64,000 nt of DNA, taken from positions 28,636 through 92,635 of the forward strand of contig JADKJZ010000011.1 in the NCBI GenBank assembly GCA_016720805.1. The letters run 5' to 3'. This DNA comes from Gemmatimonadota bacterium (GTDB lineage Bacteria; Gemmatimonadota; Gemmatimonadetes; Gemmatimonadales; GWC2-71-9). A model generated the notes under the pieces. It was not told where the DNA came from. It ran no database searches and saw only the letters and a list, made by a program, of their open reading frames with translations. Shown piece after piece: positions 45,878-56,500 of this stretch (within the stretch, counting starts at the first letter, position 1; each line of letters starts with the position of its first letter). The position numbers and the translations under genes are program-made.

Positions 45878-46252
45878 ATGACCTCGACCTTCCGCCGTCA
45901 CGTCTTGTTGCCGACCGTCCTGTTGGGTGCGCTGCTCACCACCGCCTGTGGCGACGACAGCGTGGCCGGCCCGAGCGCCAACGACGCCGTCCTCTCGATC
46001 CACAACGGGTCGAACAACTCGGTGATGTTCATCCGGACGCGCCCCTGCGGCGCCACCGCGTGGGGGAGCGACATCCTCGGCAGCGGCATCCTGTACAAGG
46101 GGGAGACCATCAACCGCACCTTCGCGCCGGGGTGCATGGACATCCGGCTCACGCCGTCCGAGATCGGCGCTGACTACCTCTACATCACCAACGTGGTGCT
46201 CGAGGGTGGGAAGACCAAGTCGCTCAACGTGACGGCCTTTCCTGCGGAGTAA
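45878..46252 (+). CDS. Small lipoprotein of unknown function
   Basis: A 124-residue protein with a basic N-terminus, a hydrophobic stretch and lipobox LLTTACGDD (Cys near 24). The mature part is beta-rich, with two further cysteines (RPCGAT and APGCMD) that could form a disulfide. No family recognised. ATG 45878 gives the only sensible signal sequence. It is divergent from a SARP regulator and preceded by direct repeats that could be its operator. Confidence 0.65.
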   Translation: MTSTFRRHVLLPTVLLGALLTTACGDDSVAGPSANDAVLSIHNGSNNSVMFIRTRPCGATAWGSDILGSGILYKGETINRTFAPGCMDIRLTPSEIGADYLYITNVVLEGGKTKSLNVTAFPAE

Positions 46253-46272
46253 CAGGTCACTCGAGGCAGTCC

Positions 46273-46306
46273 ACCGCACCGGTCGCGCGTCCGCGGCCGG
46301 TGTGGT
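46273..46306. terminator. Hairpin between convergent genes
   Basis: ACCGCACCGG pairs with CCGGTGTGGT (ten pairs, one G-U) around a 14-base loop. There is no T-run on either side, so termination is only possible, not shown. Confidence 0.35.
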
Positions 46307-46318
46307 CGCTGCTCGGCA

Positions 46319-47227
46319 CTACTCTGCCACGTACCGCCACGGCTGTCCCGGCCCCGCACGCCGCCACACCGTGAAGAACGGGAAGCCCTTCGCCTTGCTG
46401 CCATCGGCGGCGGGGGCGTTGGGGTAGATCATCCCGATCGTCACACCCAGGTCGCCGCTCGATGCGGCGATCACCCGATCAGGGCCCCACGATACCGGTG
46501 ACGTCTTCGAGGTGTCACCGTCGCCGAGCTTGGTGCCGATCGCCTCGGCGCCGAAGGTAAACGCACTATCGGCCTGCGAGCCGAGGTTCATCGCATCGGC
46601 GCTGCCATGCTTGATGAAGGCGGGGCCGAGTCCCATCGTCTGCGCCTCGCGCGAGAAGGTCCGCTCGGCCTCGGCCAGCGACTCCTCGATGGCGCGCTGC
46701 GCGGCGGCGTCGGTGCGTGGCGCGATGTAGGCGGGGGGGATCGCGGCCATCCGCATCGTGGTGGGCATCACCGGCACGGGGGCCCGCAACCGCTTGTACA
46801 CCGCGACCTGCCAGCCACGCGTCCCCTTGACCCAATAGGCGAGGTAGCGGAATGGCAGCGAAGTGCCGTCGGCATTGGCCTGCGTCATCGCACCGTAAGT
46901 GAAGCCCTGGGTGCCGTCGGCGGAAAGCCCGCCACGCATCGGGATCCAGCTGCACTTGGCGGTGGCGAAGCCGGGACTCGCCGCATAGAGGGCGAGGACG
47001 CTGTCGCGCCCCTGAAGTACGCCACGCGGACCGGCCGGAATGGTCACGTCGGGGGCGAACATCTCGGCCAGGACGGCGCCACAGCCGCGGACCTTGGCCG
47101 TCTCGGAGAAGCTGCGGTCGGCGCTGACCAGTGCCTTCACGAGCGCTTCGGGGGCGGGTTGCTGGGCGGGGAGGGACGCCGGGAGGATGAAGAGGAGGAG
47201 CGCGGCGGCGGTGGCGCGGATCGGCAT
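46319..47227 (-). CDS. Secreted protein with two SnoaL/DUF4440-like domains
   Basis: A 302-residue protein with a signal peptide (LLLFILPASLPAQQ, cleavage after residue ~21). The N-terminal half (ADRSFSETAKVRG to WQVAVYKRLR) and the C-terminal half (AERTFSREAQTMG to WRRAGPGQPWRYV) are similar, each of NTF2-like form. No catalytic residues can be named. It is divergent from the GWxTD-like gene across a 150-base gap in which I see no clear site. Confidence 0.65.
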   Translation of the reverse strand: MPIRATAAALLLFILPASLPAQQPAPEALVKALVSADRSFSETAKVRGCGAVLAEMFAPDVTIPAGPRGVLQGRDSVLALYAASPGFATAKCSWIPMRGGLSADGTQGFTYGAMTQANADGTSLPFRYLAYWVKGTRGWQVAVYKRLRAPVPVMPTTMRMAAIPPAYIAPRTDAAAQRAIEESLAEAERTFSREAQTMGLGPAFIKHGSADAMNLGSQADSAFTFGAEAIGTKLGDGDTSKTSPVSWGPDRVIAASSGDLGVTIGMIYPNAPAADGSKAKGFPFFTVWRRAGPGQPWRYVAE

Positions 47228-47377
47228 CGGGGTCTCGAAGGTGTCAGGGCAAGGGCGTCCCTACGGTCGGCTGGCTGCCGTGTTTCCGGACGATACCGGT
47301 TCGGTCTTGCGTGGCGCCACGCGCTTCCCGTTCTCGTACATTCGGAGGTACTCTCCGTGACCTGCTCCGGAGCCCCC

Positions 47378-49492
47378 ATGCCCCGCCGTCCTTCGATCCT
47401 TGCCGGCCTGACGCTCGCCACCCTGGCCACCATTCCTCGCACCGCGAGCGCGCAACGAGAGGGCGCGGACTTCGACGCCCTCGCCGTTCGCGTCACCGCC
47501 GGCGAGGCCAGCGCGCGCAAGGAGCTGATGCCGATTGCGCGGCGGATGCTGGTCGACTGGAACGGAACGCCGCGCCGCCCCGAGCCAGTGCGCGGGATGG
47601 TGACGGTATTCCTCGCGATGGCGCAACCGCTCACGCCGCTCGACCAACCCCCGCGCGAGAACGAGGTCGACTGGCGCGGCCCGGCGGTGCGCGCGTTGCG
47701 CTGGCTGGTGGCGGCCGACAGTGGCGACATTCCGAGCCTCGAGCGCTTGATGCGAATCGCGCCGTATCCCTACATCTGGCAGCCGCCGGAGAAGGAGCTG
47801 GCGCACCTGCGCGCGGCCGCCGCCCGACACGCCACGCTGCCGACGCGCCTCGGCCTTGCGTGGTTCGGCCTGGAGTTGGAGGTCGGCACGACGGCGGGTG
47901 CAGCGCGCGCACTCGCGCGGATCCCCGCGGACTCGATCTCGAGCGCGGTGCGTCAGCACCTCCTCACCCGGCTCGCCTACGCCGAGGGTGACTCGACGCG
48001 CGCACGCGACGCATATCGCACCGGGGCGCAGGCGATCGCCTCGGCGGGTGACGCTGCGTGGTTCTTCGGCGATCTCGATTGGTTCGCCAGCAGCGCGGAA
48101 CGCACGCAGTGGCAAGCGTTGCCACTGCGGCCCGGGAGTCATGCGACGTGGCTCGCGGGTTTCTGGGATCGCCAGGATCTCGAGGACGGTCGCCTGCCGG
48201 GGTCGCGACTCGCCGCGCAGTTCGAACGGTGGCGGTTCGCGCTGCGCGAGTTTCGCTGGGATCTCGACGGCAGCGTCGCCGAAGGCCAGCCGGTGCCCCG
48301 GGCAGCGGCGATCGAGCTTGGATTGGGCGATTCGCCGTTTCCGAAGAGCGAGGGCACCGCGCAGATCATGTACGACAATCGCTACGCGCCCATCGATCGC
48401 GTGCTCGACGATCGTGGCCGACTCGTGATGCGTCATGGGCTGCCCACCGAGCGGATTCTCACGCCGGGGATCACCAGCATGGCGCAGGAGACGCTGGTCT
48501 GGTCGCGTGGCGATGGTCAGGTGGTCGTCTCCTTCTCTCGGCCGGCGATGAGCGGGACGGTCACGCGGCTCGGCATGCTCGCCCGCAACTATCCTGTCGG
48601 CGACTTGCTGACCATCTGTCGGCGTGATGCCCGGCTCTGCGTGTTGGCCGGGATTTCGTCGGATGGCGGACGCAACATGGCCGAGCGGATTCGCCAGGAA
48701 TTCACTGCGGCCCGCGAAGTCGCCGAGCGGACGGAAGGAAACCCCGAGCTCTACCGGAAGGGGATGGCGGGGATCTTCCAGGCCTACGGCATTGCGGGGG
48801 GCGGTGTCCTGGTCGTGATGGCGTTGCCGGCCGATGCGTTGCGCAGTGGGAAGGGGAGCGCGGGGGAGCTGCTGGCGGAGTGGCGCGCGGTCATCGGTGA
48901 CGCCACGACGGGGCGGATCGTCGCGACCCTCGACACGGTGCGGCGGTGGCGGGTGGATCCGTCGACCGTGAAGGGACGGTTCCTCACCGCGTACGCCGTC
49001 GTGCCTACGCCGCCTGGCGAATACACGGTGACGATGGTGGCTGGCGACGCTGCGCATCAGGTTGGTGCAGGCGGGCGCGTCGCGCCGGTGTCTGTCACTC
49101 CCCGGGACGGCCGGATCCTCCGGCTCTCCGATCCGATTCTCGGGCGCGCAGGGAGCGGGGTCACCTGGCAGCATGCGGGCGATGCCGTGTCGTTGAATCC
49201 GACGAATGCCTGGACGCGCGACGACGAGGCCCCACTCTATTACGAGCTCGATGGTCTGGTCGTCGGGCGGAGCTACGCGATCGAGGTCGAGATCTGGGAG
49301 GGGGGAGAGAAGGCGAAGGCGCCAGAGACGCGCGTCGGCTTCTCGCTCGTCGCGACGGCCGCGACCCACCGCGGGGAACAACTGGTTTCGTTCAAGCAGC
49401 TGAAGCCGGGCGACTATCGCCTGGTGCTGCGCGTGCGCGATGTGGTGGGCGGGACGGCCGTCGAGCGGAGTCGGAGTGTGGCGGTGCGGTGA
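47378..49492 (+). CDS. Secreted GWxTD-like protein
   Basis: A 704-residue protein with a signal peptide ending in TASAQ near residue 26. The first ~330 residues are helical and repeat-like. The middle has VLDDRGRLVMRHGLPTERI, the conserved feature of GWxTD-type proteins common in Gemmatimonadota. The C-terminal ~200 residues are beta-sandwich-like, with APLYYELDGLVVGRSYAIEV. Function unknown. ATG 47378 begins the signal peptide; the longer open frame from 46607 is antisense to the neighbouring gene. Confidence 0.65.
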   Translation: MPRRPSILAGLTLATLATIPRTASAQREGADFDALAVRVTAGEASARKELMPIARRMLVDWNGTPRRPEPVRGMVTVFLAMAQPLTPLDQPPRENEVDWRGPAVRALRWLVAADSGDIPSLERLMRIAPYPYIWQPPEKELAHLRAAAARHATLPTRLGLAWFGLELEVGTTAGAARALARIPADSISSAVRQHLLTRLAYAEGDSTRARDAYRTGAQAIASAGDAAWFFGDLDWFASSAERTQWQALPLRPGSHATWLAGFWDRQDLEDGRLPGSRLAAQFERWRFALREFRWDLDGSVAEGQPVPRAAAIELGLGDSPFPKSEGTAQIMYDNRYAPIDRVLDDRGRLVMRHGLPTERILTPGITSMAQETLVWSRGDGQVVVSFSRPAMSGTVTRLGMLARNYPVGDLLTICRRDARLCVLAGISSDGGRNMAERIRQEFTAAREVAERTEGNPELYRKGMAGIFQAYGIAGGGVLVVMALPADALRSGKGSAGELLAEWRAVIGDATTGRIVATLDTVRRWRVDPSTVKGRFLTAYAVVPTPPGEYTVTMVAGDAAHQVGAGGRVAPVSVTPRDGRILRLSDPILGRAGSGVTWQHAGDAVSLNPTNAWTRDDEAPLYYELDGLVVGRSYAIEVEIWEGGEKAKAPETRVGFSLVATAATHRGEQLVSFKQLKPGDYRLVLRVRDVVGGTAVERSRSVAVR

Positions 49493-49495
49493 CGG

Positions 49496-50116
49496 CTAGG
49501 CGCGATCCTCGGGAACGAGCGCTGGCTCCACCTCGATTTCGTAGCACGACGGGCAGATGCCGTGACTGAACTGCGTGTCGGTGTGGGTCTGGATGTAGCC
49601 CTCCACGCTGTGCCAGTAGTTCTCGTCGTCGCGCACCTTCTTGCAGTACGAACAGACCGGCAGGATCGCCTGCAGCGTGCGCACCTCGGCGAGCGCGGCC
49701 TGGAGCTCGACGACCAATCGATCCCGCTCTTCCTCGGCCGCCTTCCGCCGGGTGATGTCGCGCGCCACGGAGTAGATCGTCTGCTTGTCGACATCCGCGA
49801 TCGCATTCCAGACCAGCCACTTGTACGAGCCGTCGGCGCAGCGATAGCGGTTCTCGAAATGCACCGCGTGGCCGCCGGCGCGCACCTCGCGATTCTGCGC
49901 CAGGGTGCGCTCGCGGTCGTCGGGATGCACGAACTCGATCATCGGCCGTGACTGCAGCTCGGCGATCGAATATCCGAGGGTGCGTTCCCAGGCCGGATTG
50001 AGGTGCTGGAAGAAGCCGTCGAAGCGGGCAAAGCAGAGCATGTCGATCGACAGCTCGAAGAAGCGGTGTTCGGCGAGCTGGTCGGGGGTGGTGGGAATGT
50101 GCACGGGCGTGGTCAT
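49496..50116 (-). CDS. PAS domain protein with C-terminal cysteine motif
   Basis: A 206-residue soluble protein. The PAS domain spans ~20-135 (FFELSIDMLCFARFDGFFQH to IYSVARDITRRKAAEEE). A coiled coil leads to PVCSYCKKVRDDENYW and FSHGICPSCYE, two Cys pairs that look metal-binding. The same tail occurs after PAS domains and receivers in other bacteria. There is no kinase, cyclase or DNA-binding output. ATG 50116 is used; the open frame beyond is non-coding. Confidence 0.75.
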   Translation of the reverse strand: MTTPVHIPTTPDQLAEHRFFELSIDMLCFARFDGFFQHLNPAWERTLGYSIAELQSRPMIEFVHPDDRERTLAQNREVRAGGHAVHFENRYRCADGSYKWLVWNAIADVDKQTIYSVARDITRRKAAEEERDRLVVELQAALAEVRTLQAILPVCSYCKKVRDDENYWHSVEGYIQTHTDTQFSHGICPSCYEIEVEPALVPEDRA

Positions 50117-50273
50117 GGTAGAAAGGTAGTCCCCGACCGCGGAATTCCGATGACTGGAAATTGGTGACCGGGAGTTGGACGGTGAGACCGCGGGGTGGCC
50201 GGGGCACTCTCCATCGAGCCGGGCGCGTCGGCGACCGTTGGCGAGCATCTATCCGCAGGTTACACTCCGGTCC

Positions 50274-50897
50274 ATGGCCGCCCAACGCCCCTATCATCAT
50301 GGCAACCTGCGCGACGCGGTGCTCGCGGCAGCGCGTACCATGGTCTCGACGGAAGGCACGACAGGCTTGAGTCTGCGCGCGCTGGCGCGCCAGGTCGGTG
50401 TGTCCCACCCCGCCATCTACTCGCACTTTGCCGATCGCCAGGCGTTGCTGGCGGAGTTGAGCACCGAGGCCTTGCTGGCGCTTGGTCGGTCACAGCGGCA
50501 TGCGCTCGCGAAGTCGACGACGTCCCTCGACGGGGTCGTGCGCCTTGGCGCAGCCTACTTCCGCTTCGGGGTGGCCGATCCGGGGCGTCTCCGACTCGCC
50601 TTCGCACCCGAGTTTGCGCAATCGGCCGGCTTTCCGGCACTTCGCGCCGCGGCCGATTCGGCCGAGGCGCCGGTGCTCGAGGCGGTCACGCGCGCGGCCA
50701 ACGACGGGCTGCTGCCCCATGATGAAATTCGCCAGCGAGCACTGGCGCAGTGGGCGCTGGTGCATGGCTTCACGATCCTCGCCATCGACGGTCGGCTGAC
50801 CGAGGGCCGGCTGTCGGTATCCGGCGCGGGGTTCGCATCGCTCCAGCGCGCCCTCGCCGTCTCCGTGCGCTTGCTGTACGGGACCCAGCCGTCGTAA
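50274..50897 (+). CDS. TetR family transcriptional regulator
   Basis: A 207-residue regulator. The N-terminal helix-turn-helix is YHHGNLRDAVLAAARTMV through LARQVGVSHPAIYSHFADR, typical of TetR. The C-terminal ligand domain resembles the TetR_C_33/WHG group. It is divergent from the PAS gene; the 157-base gap has a ten-base palindrome CGGAATTCCG at 50140 that could be an operator. ATG 50274 has no clear ribosome binding site. It is convergent with the hydrolase gene. Confidence 0.8.
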   Translation: MAAQRPYHHGNLRDAVLAAARTMVSTEGTTGLSLRALARQVGVSHPAIYSHFADRQALLAELSTEALLALGRSQRHALAKSTTSLDGVVRLGAAYFRFGVADPGRLRLAFAPEFAQSAGFPALRAAADSAEAPVLEAVTRAANDGLLPHDEIRQRALAQWALVHGFTILAIDGRLTEGRLSVSGAGFASLQRALAVSVRLLYGTQPS

Positions 50898-50915
50898 GAA
50901 GCGCAGCGGCTGCGG

Positions 50916-52508
50916 CTAGGTCCGGCGGAGGCGACGGCTCAGCTTCCAGCCACCGAAGGCGAGGGTTGCCAGCAACAGCACGCCCGCCGCAACGACGAGC
51001 TTGGCGAGCAAGGCCAGGGTCCAGGTGCCGTGCAGGGAGATGGACTGACTCGCGAAGCCGGTGGTATCCACTGCGCCTGAGGCGAAGAAGCCGCCCACCA
51101 GTCGTGCGTACGCGTCCCCCTGAAACTCCCACAGGTCATTGTGCCCGGCATTGCGGAAGATCACTTGATGCCCGCGCGAGAGCTGAGGCAACAGCTCCCG
51201 CCTGGCGTACACCGCAGGCGTCGACACGTCGAGCGTGCCACCGATCAACAGTGTCTCGACGTCCGAAGCGGGTGTCGTCGCCGCATGGTCCGCCGGACGC
51301 ACGATCGGCCAGCCACCGGAGGCCGTGACCGCGGTCCAGAAGACGGAGGACATGGGTGCCCCCATGATCGACCCCGGCGGATCGAATGCCTCGGGGCGTC
51401 CCCGCACGCTGTCAAAGTCCACGCTGCCCTTGGCGAACATGTCACCGAAGACCAGGTCGAACTGGGTGAGCTGATAGCCGGCGACCAGTGAGAGGGCGGC
51501 CAACCCGCTGGCGTCGCCCTGATCGGCGTCCACGAATGCGTCGAGCACCAACGGCGCACTCTCCTGGCTGAAGAGCAACTGGAACGCCGCCAGCAGCACC
51601 ACGCCGCGGTGGATCGGAAACGGGCCCCATCGCGTCGGCATGTCGTGCACCACGCGCGACACGGCGGCGGGAAGATCCGGCGTGTTGGCGCGACATGCGG
51701 GGTCCTGGGTGCAGAGCCGGCCGTACTCCAGCAGCACCGTGTCCAGTTGCGCCGCTTCCCAGATGAACCGACCCGGGGGGTTGACGCCGACCATCACGGA
51801 GCGCGCCACGTGCTCGCGGTGCCGGTGCGCGTAGATCTGCGCGAGACGGGTGCCATAGCTCTCGCTGTACAGGAGGAGTCGGTCGATGCCAAGCGCCTCC
51901 CGCGCGGCATCCATGTCATCCACCACTTCATGCATCGTGTAGCCGACCAGATCCACGCCGTCGCGGCGCAGCCGGCTCGCGCATCGGTCCGTGGCAGCGC
52001 GCCGGTCGGCGATCGCCCGCGCGCTCAGCAGGTCGCCGATCGAGGTGGCGAGCGACTGCTCGAACTCGGGGCATGCCAGTCGCTCGCTGCCGTCGACGCC
52101 TCGAAATCCCACCAGGACGAAGTCATGGGTGTCGCGGCTCCACTCGGGTGGGCGCGTCCGCTGATTGGTGCCGCCCGGACCGCCGTTGAGGAAGAAGATC
52201 GGCAGGCCGGGGGTCGCCCCGCGTGCGCGAATGCGGATCACCGGAATGGCGATCAGCCGCGAGCCCGCGACGTCGCGCCGTTCGGGCACCGTCAGTGTGC
52301 CGCATTCGGCCGGGATCGAGTCGCGGTGCATGCATGGCTGCATCGTGAGGCCGCCGGGCGTCGTACCGATGACTGTTGTGGCACGAGGCGGCTCGGTGCG
52401 GCAGCCGGCGAGGGCCAGGCCGACGATGGCGACGACCAGGGCACGACCGCGGGCCGTCGGACGTGGCGCGCGCCCCTCCGGGGCGGGTGGAGTGCGGGCA
52501 AGCGACAT
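50916..52508 (-). CDS. Secreted alpha/beta hydrolase (TAP-like, S33 family)
   Basis: A 530-residue lipoprotein precursor, lipobox LALAGC near residue 38. LPIFFLNGGPGGTNQ is the oxyanion region of proline-iminopeptidase-type enzymes, and LLLYSESYGTRLAQIYA holds the nucleophile Ser. GGTLDVSTP and FRNAGHNDL supply the Asp and His. A C-terminal membrane helix (LLAKLVVAAGVLLLATLAF) is unusual for the family. Probable substrates are peptides or esters in the periplasm. ATG 52508 is chosen for the lipoprotein signal. Confidence 0.75.
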   Translation of the reverse strand: MSLARTPPAPEGRAPRPTARGRALVVAIVGLALAGCRTEPPRATTVIGTTPGGLTMQPCMHRDSIPAECGTLTVPERRDVAGSRLIAIPVIRIRARGATPGLPIFFLNGGPGGTNQRTRPPEWSRDTHDFVLVGFRGVDGSERLACPEFEQSLATSIGDLLSARAIADRRAATDRCASRLRRDGVDLVGYTMHEVVDDMDAAREALGIDRLLLYSESYGTRLAQIYAHRHREHVARSVMVGVNPPGRFIWEAAQLDTVLLEYGRLCTQDPACRANTPDLPAAVSRVVHDMPTRWGPFPIHRGVVLLAAFQLLFSQESAPLVLDAFVDADQGDASGLAALSLVAGYQLTQFDLVFGDMFAKGSVDFDSVRGRPEAFDPPGSIMGAPMSSVFWTAVTASGGWPIVRPADHAATTPASDVETLLIGGTLDVSTPAVYARRELLPQLSRGHQVIFRNAGHNDLWEFQGDAYARLVGGFFASGAVDTTGFASQSISLHGTWTLALLAKLVVAAGVLLLATLAFGGWKLSRRLRRT

Positions 52509-52640
52509 GGCTGGTCTCGGTGTCCGGTGACAAGGTGAGCCGCCACGGCGCAGGCGTTGCGCACGGGCGTGCCAATATGACCAGTGGTAAGATACCCCGG
52601 CGCCATGGTCAGGCAAGTCGGACGCCTCACTGCGCACCCC

Positions 52641-53561
52641 TCATCCCCGCCCCCGTGCCTCCACCGCGCTCGTCTCGACTCGGCCATCGGGATGCACGAG
52701 CGTCATCTCGCCGAAATTGTGCACCGCCACGCAGACATGATTCGGCAACACCCGCACCTGATCACCAACCCTGGGCCGCCATTCGGTCTGCGAGAGGTCG
52801 AGCACGCCATGCTCCTCCGAGAGCCGTACCACCGGGACTTCCGGTCGGTCCAGCACGCAGGCAAAGCCGTCTGCCTCGCCGCCGCGCATTGGCTCGCGGC
52901 CCAGCGCCTTCACGCCGGCATCGACGACTGCCTGCCCAGGGACCGCCGTGCTCACCACAGTGGCCAGAATGGTTGCTGCGCACTCATCCAACCCGCAGAC
53001 GCCACCCACCGCGGAGGTGCGGTCGAAATAGACCGCCGTACCCGCCCGCAGCTCGGTCAGCCCCGCGATCTCGTGCGACCGCCAGAGCAGCGGCGTCGAG
53101 CCTGCCGAGATGGTGTGCACCACCAACCCCGACGCCTCGGCACCGGCCCGCAATGCAGCCACCATCACTGAGAGCCGCACCAACTCGGCATCCACCTCCG
53201 GTCCCGCACTCCGGAGCTGGCCCGGATAGAATCCAAAGCCGGCAAAGGTGAGGCCCGGAAGCGCAGCGACGGCGCGCGCCAATTCCACCGCCGGCTCAAC
53301 GCCCACCACGCCGGTGCGCCGCATCCCGGCGTCTACTTCAACCAGCACGCGCGCGAGGCCCGCCACCGTGGCAAGTGCCTCGGACAACCCACCCGCTGCA
53401 AGCTGTCGCGCGGCCACCTGAGCCGACTTGTGGGTCTTCACATGCGGCCGCCACGTCAGGCCGTGGTCCGCCGCATACGCCGCCACGCGGGCACAGTTGC
53501 GATCCACCTGCGCGAGGTCGATCACCAGGGCGGGCGTGGCCAGGCTGGAAAGGTCTGTCAC
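52641..53561 (-). CDS. D-threonine aldolase / D-serine dehydratase-like PLP enzyme, internally shortened
   Basis: A 306-residue fold-type III PLP enzyme. HVKTHKS near residue 40 holds the PLP Lys, and EEHGVLDL plus LPNHVC are the Zn-binding His and Cys of this family. Between residues ~60 and 72 the text jumps from SEALATV to LVEVDAG, where homologues have some 60 more residues that complete the barrel. The protein is therefore likely defective unless the region is misassembled. GTG 53561 overlaps the upstream peptidase gene by GTGA. Confidence 0.7.
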   Translation of the reverse strand: MTDLSSLATPALVIDLAQVDRNCARVAAYAADHGLTWRPHVKTHKSAQVAARQLAAGGLSEALATVAGLARVLVEVDAGMRRTGVVGVEPAVELARAVAALPGLTFAGFGFYPGQLRSAGPEVDAELVRLSVMVAALRAGAEASGLVVHTISAGSTPLLWRSHEIAGLTELRAGTAVYFDRTSAVGGVCGLDECAATILATVVSTAVPGQAVVDAGVKALGREPMRGGEADGFACVLDRPEVPVVRLSEEHGVLDLSQTEWRPRVGDQVRVLPNHVCVAVHNFGEMTLVHPDGRVETSAVEARGRG

Positions 53562-56500
53562 GGGGGAGGCAACTCCTTGCGATTGTTGGCACGGTCACGG
53601 TCGAGCAGGCGTCGTTCCGGGTCGAGTACCAGCTGGACCACGCCCGGCAATCTGGGCAGTGTAACGGTGCCCACGCCATCACGCGCCGCGACCGTGCCCC
53701 GCCACTGGACGCTTCCCGCCGCATCGAGCCCCGCCATGGTGATCAGCGCCGAGGCGCCGGCGGCCTCCATCGGGAGGGTCGCATCGCCCTGCCGTGTCGC
53801 GCCTACCGTCACCAGATACCCCTGGGGCGCCGGGGTGATCGCCTCGAGTGCCACGTCCCACACCGCGCGCCCGCCGAACCACTCCACGATGGCCGCGGAA
53901 TCGGCCGGCGCGCGCGCATGCGCAAGCAGGGCGCTCCGCAGTACCGGCGCCGTGGCCACCCCACCCGAGCCGCGATGCTTCGCGATCACCGCCCGCAACG
54001 CGGCATCAACGCCCGAGTCCCCCAATGCCGCACGCAGCGCGTGCATCATGAGACTTCCCTTCCCGTAGTAGAGCCAGGGCTCGTCGGTCAGCCGCTCGAG
54101 CGCTGGCTCTTGGGCACCGGCATCGGCACGCCCGACGAGGTAACGATCCTCGTCATAGGCGAGGATGGCATCCACACCGGCCGCGCCGTGGACCGATCGC
54201 ACCACCACCTGCTCGGCATCCTTCGCCAGCGATTCCACCAGCAGGAGGCTCCCTTCGGCCTGCGGTGGCTCGACGCTGTGCCCCCACCATTGATGCGCGA
54301 CCTCATGCGCCACGCGCCGCAGCAGCAGGTCAACCCCACCTGGACGCTCGTCGAGCAGGAAGCCGCGATGCTCCGGAAAGAGCACCATGCCGCGGAGCGC
54401 AAAGGCCCCGAAGCCCGACCAGCGCGGCAACTCCACGATGCGGAGCAGCGAATCGGGCATCGGGCCGAGTCGCGCCGAGAGTGTGGCAATGGAGGTGAGC
54501 GCCGCGTGGGCGATCTGATCGACGTTGACGGCGTGCTCGGCCAGGTGCCAGACCTCGACCGTCGTGCCCTGCGCCTGGGCCACATGCTTGGCGTAGCGGG
54601 CGGAGATGACGGCAGTGATCGGGGTGACCGGTTGCGGCGTCGTGTAGCGGAACCAGCGCCGGCCTGCGCTGTCCCACGCGGCGGCAAGGTCGCCGACGGC
54701 CAGCGCGACCTGATCCGGGTCGGTGCCGATGGTCACATCCATCATGAGCCAGCTCGGATCGCTCGCGAGATCATGCGTCTGATCGGCCGTGGGCCACGGG
54801 GTCGGTGTGATGGTGAGCCCCACCTGTGCTCGCTCCCTCGGATCCACGATCTCCTGCTGGGGGCGGTACCCCACGGCCGGGACGAGCTGCGGATGCAGCA
54901 GCACGGTGCCATTCCGCGTGACATCGCGCGGCGGCACGGACGCGTAGACGCCGCCGCGATCGAGTGTATGTGCGAAGTCGAGCTGCAATGAGTCACCCGG
55001 GCGCATCGCGGTTTGCGGCACGACCAACGCCACCTGATGCACCGAGTCCACGCTGACGGTGTGATTGCCCGAGAGGGTAAAGGACGCGTCGCGAATATCG
55101 CGCGGGAGGTTGAGCAGGATGGTGTCGATGGGCGCCGTGCTCTGGTTCGCCAGGGTGAGCGTGCCTCGGGTTTCGGCGCGTGCTTTGCCCGGGGTGAGGA
55201 CCACGCGGAGCGTCAGTGCGGTGGCAGCGGGTTGCGCGCGCCCATGAAAATGCCGATAGCGTCGTTCATAGCCGGCGCGCGAGGCGAGCACGGCCGCGCG
55301 ATCCGCGAAGCGCGTGGTGCGTGCCAGGGCGTTCGCGAGTTGCACCCCGCTGACCGTGGCGCACAGCAGCGCGACCGCACCGAACGCGAATCCCGGTCGA
55401 CCGAGCGCGGCGGTGGCGCCGCGGAGTCGACGACGGAAGCTCAGATCGTGGCCATGATGACGCAGGGCCCACGCGGCCACGAGGAGCAGCATCGCGATGC
55501 TTGTCCACCACGCGGCAAAGGCCAGAAAGGATCGCGGCGAGACGCCGAAGCCATCGAAGTCCGAGTAGCCCGCGAGCGGGAAGGCGGCGAAGCGGAGCAT
55601 CGGGTGGCGCACCCCCGGCAACTCGCCCGAGCCAGCCAGGGCCAGGACGATCCCGGCCATCATTGCGACCCAGCGATTGGGAATGATCACCTGCAGCGTG
55701 AAGACGCCGACCCCGAAGAGCAGGAGTGGCAGGCCGGCATGCCACGCGGTGCCAAGCAGGACCAACGGGCGCCACTCGACGTGGCCGAACGCGACCTGAA
55801 TCCCGAGGCCGACACCGAGGCCGGTCACGAGGAGCACCCCCGGGAGAACCAGGAGGGCGGTGAGCTGGCTGCCGAGGCGCGCGAGTGCGGGGGCGGGGGT
55901 CGCATCGGTGAGGGCGTGCATCCCGCTCACGCGATCGCGCCAGACGATGTCCCCGGCGAAGTAGAGCAGGACGATCATGCCGAGCATGCCGACCGGCTGG
56001 AGCAAGCGATCGACGACGACCGCGGTGGTCGGCAGGAGGTCGTGCGCCGTACTCGCCGGAGGTGACCTCGGAGACGATCTCGATCCCCGCGGCCATCATC
56101 CAGAAGAGCACCAGGACCACGAAGGCCCAACTGCGGAGCGCCGTGCGCAGTTCATGCCTGGTCAGCCGACGCCAGGTCGCCCAGGCCCCGAGGGCGCTGA
56201 TCGCGTGCGTGGCGTGGCTCGGCAACGTCGGTGCGGTCTCGTGCCGTGCGAGCCGGATCACACGTCGAGCGGCCCGAGTGCGCGGCGCCATCTGCCGTGC
56301 CGCCACGATCAACATCCCGGCCGCAATGGTGAGCCAGAGCACGCGGTTCACCAGGAGTCGACCACTCAGGCTCATCAACCGGGTGTTGCGCTCCTCCGGG
56401 GTCCAGTAGCGGGTCTGTTCAAAGAACGCCGAGAGTCCGAACGGATCGAGCACTGCCGCGCGCGCCAAGGCCTCGGCGGAGGGCGGTGCAGTGCCCGCCA

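Noticed and set aside
46607..47377. Upstream extension of the GWxTD-like gene
   Set aside because: The frame is open but antisense to a secreted-protein gene, and the signal peptide begins at 47378.
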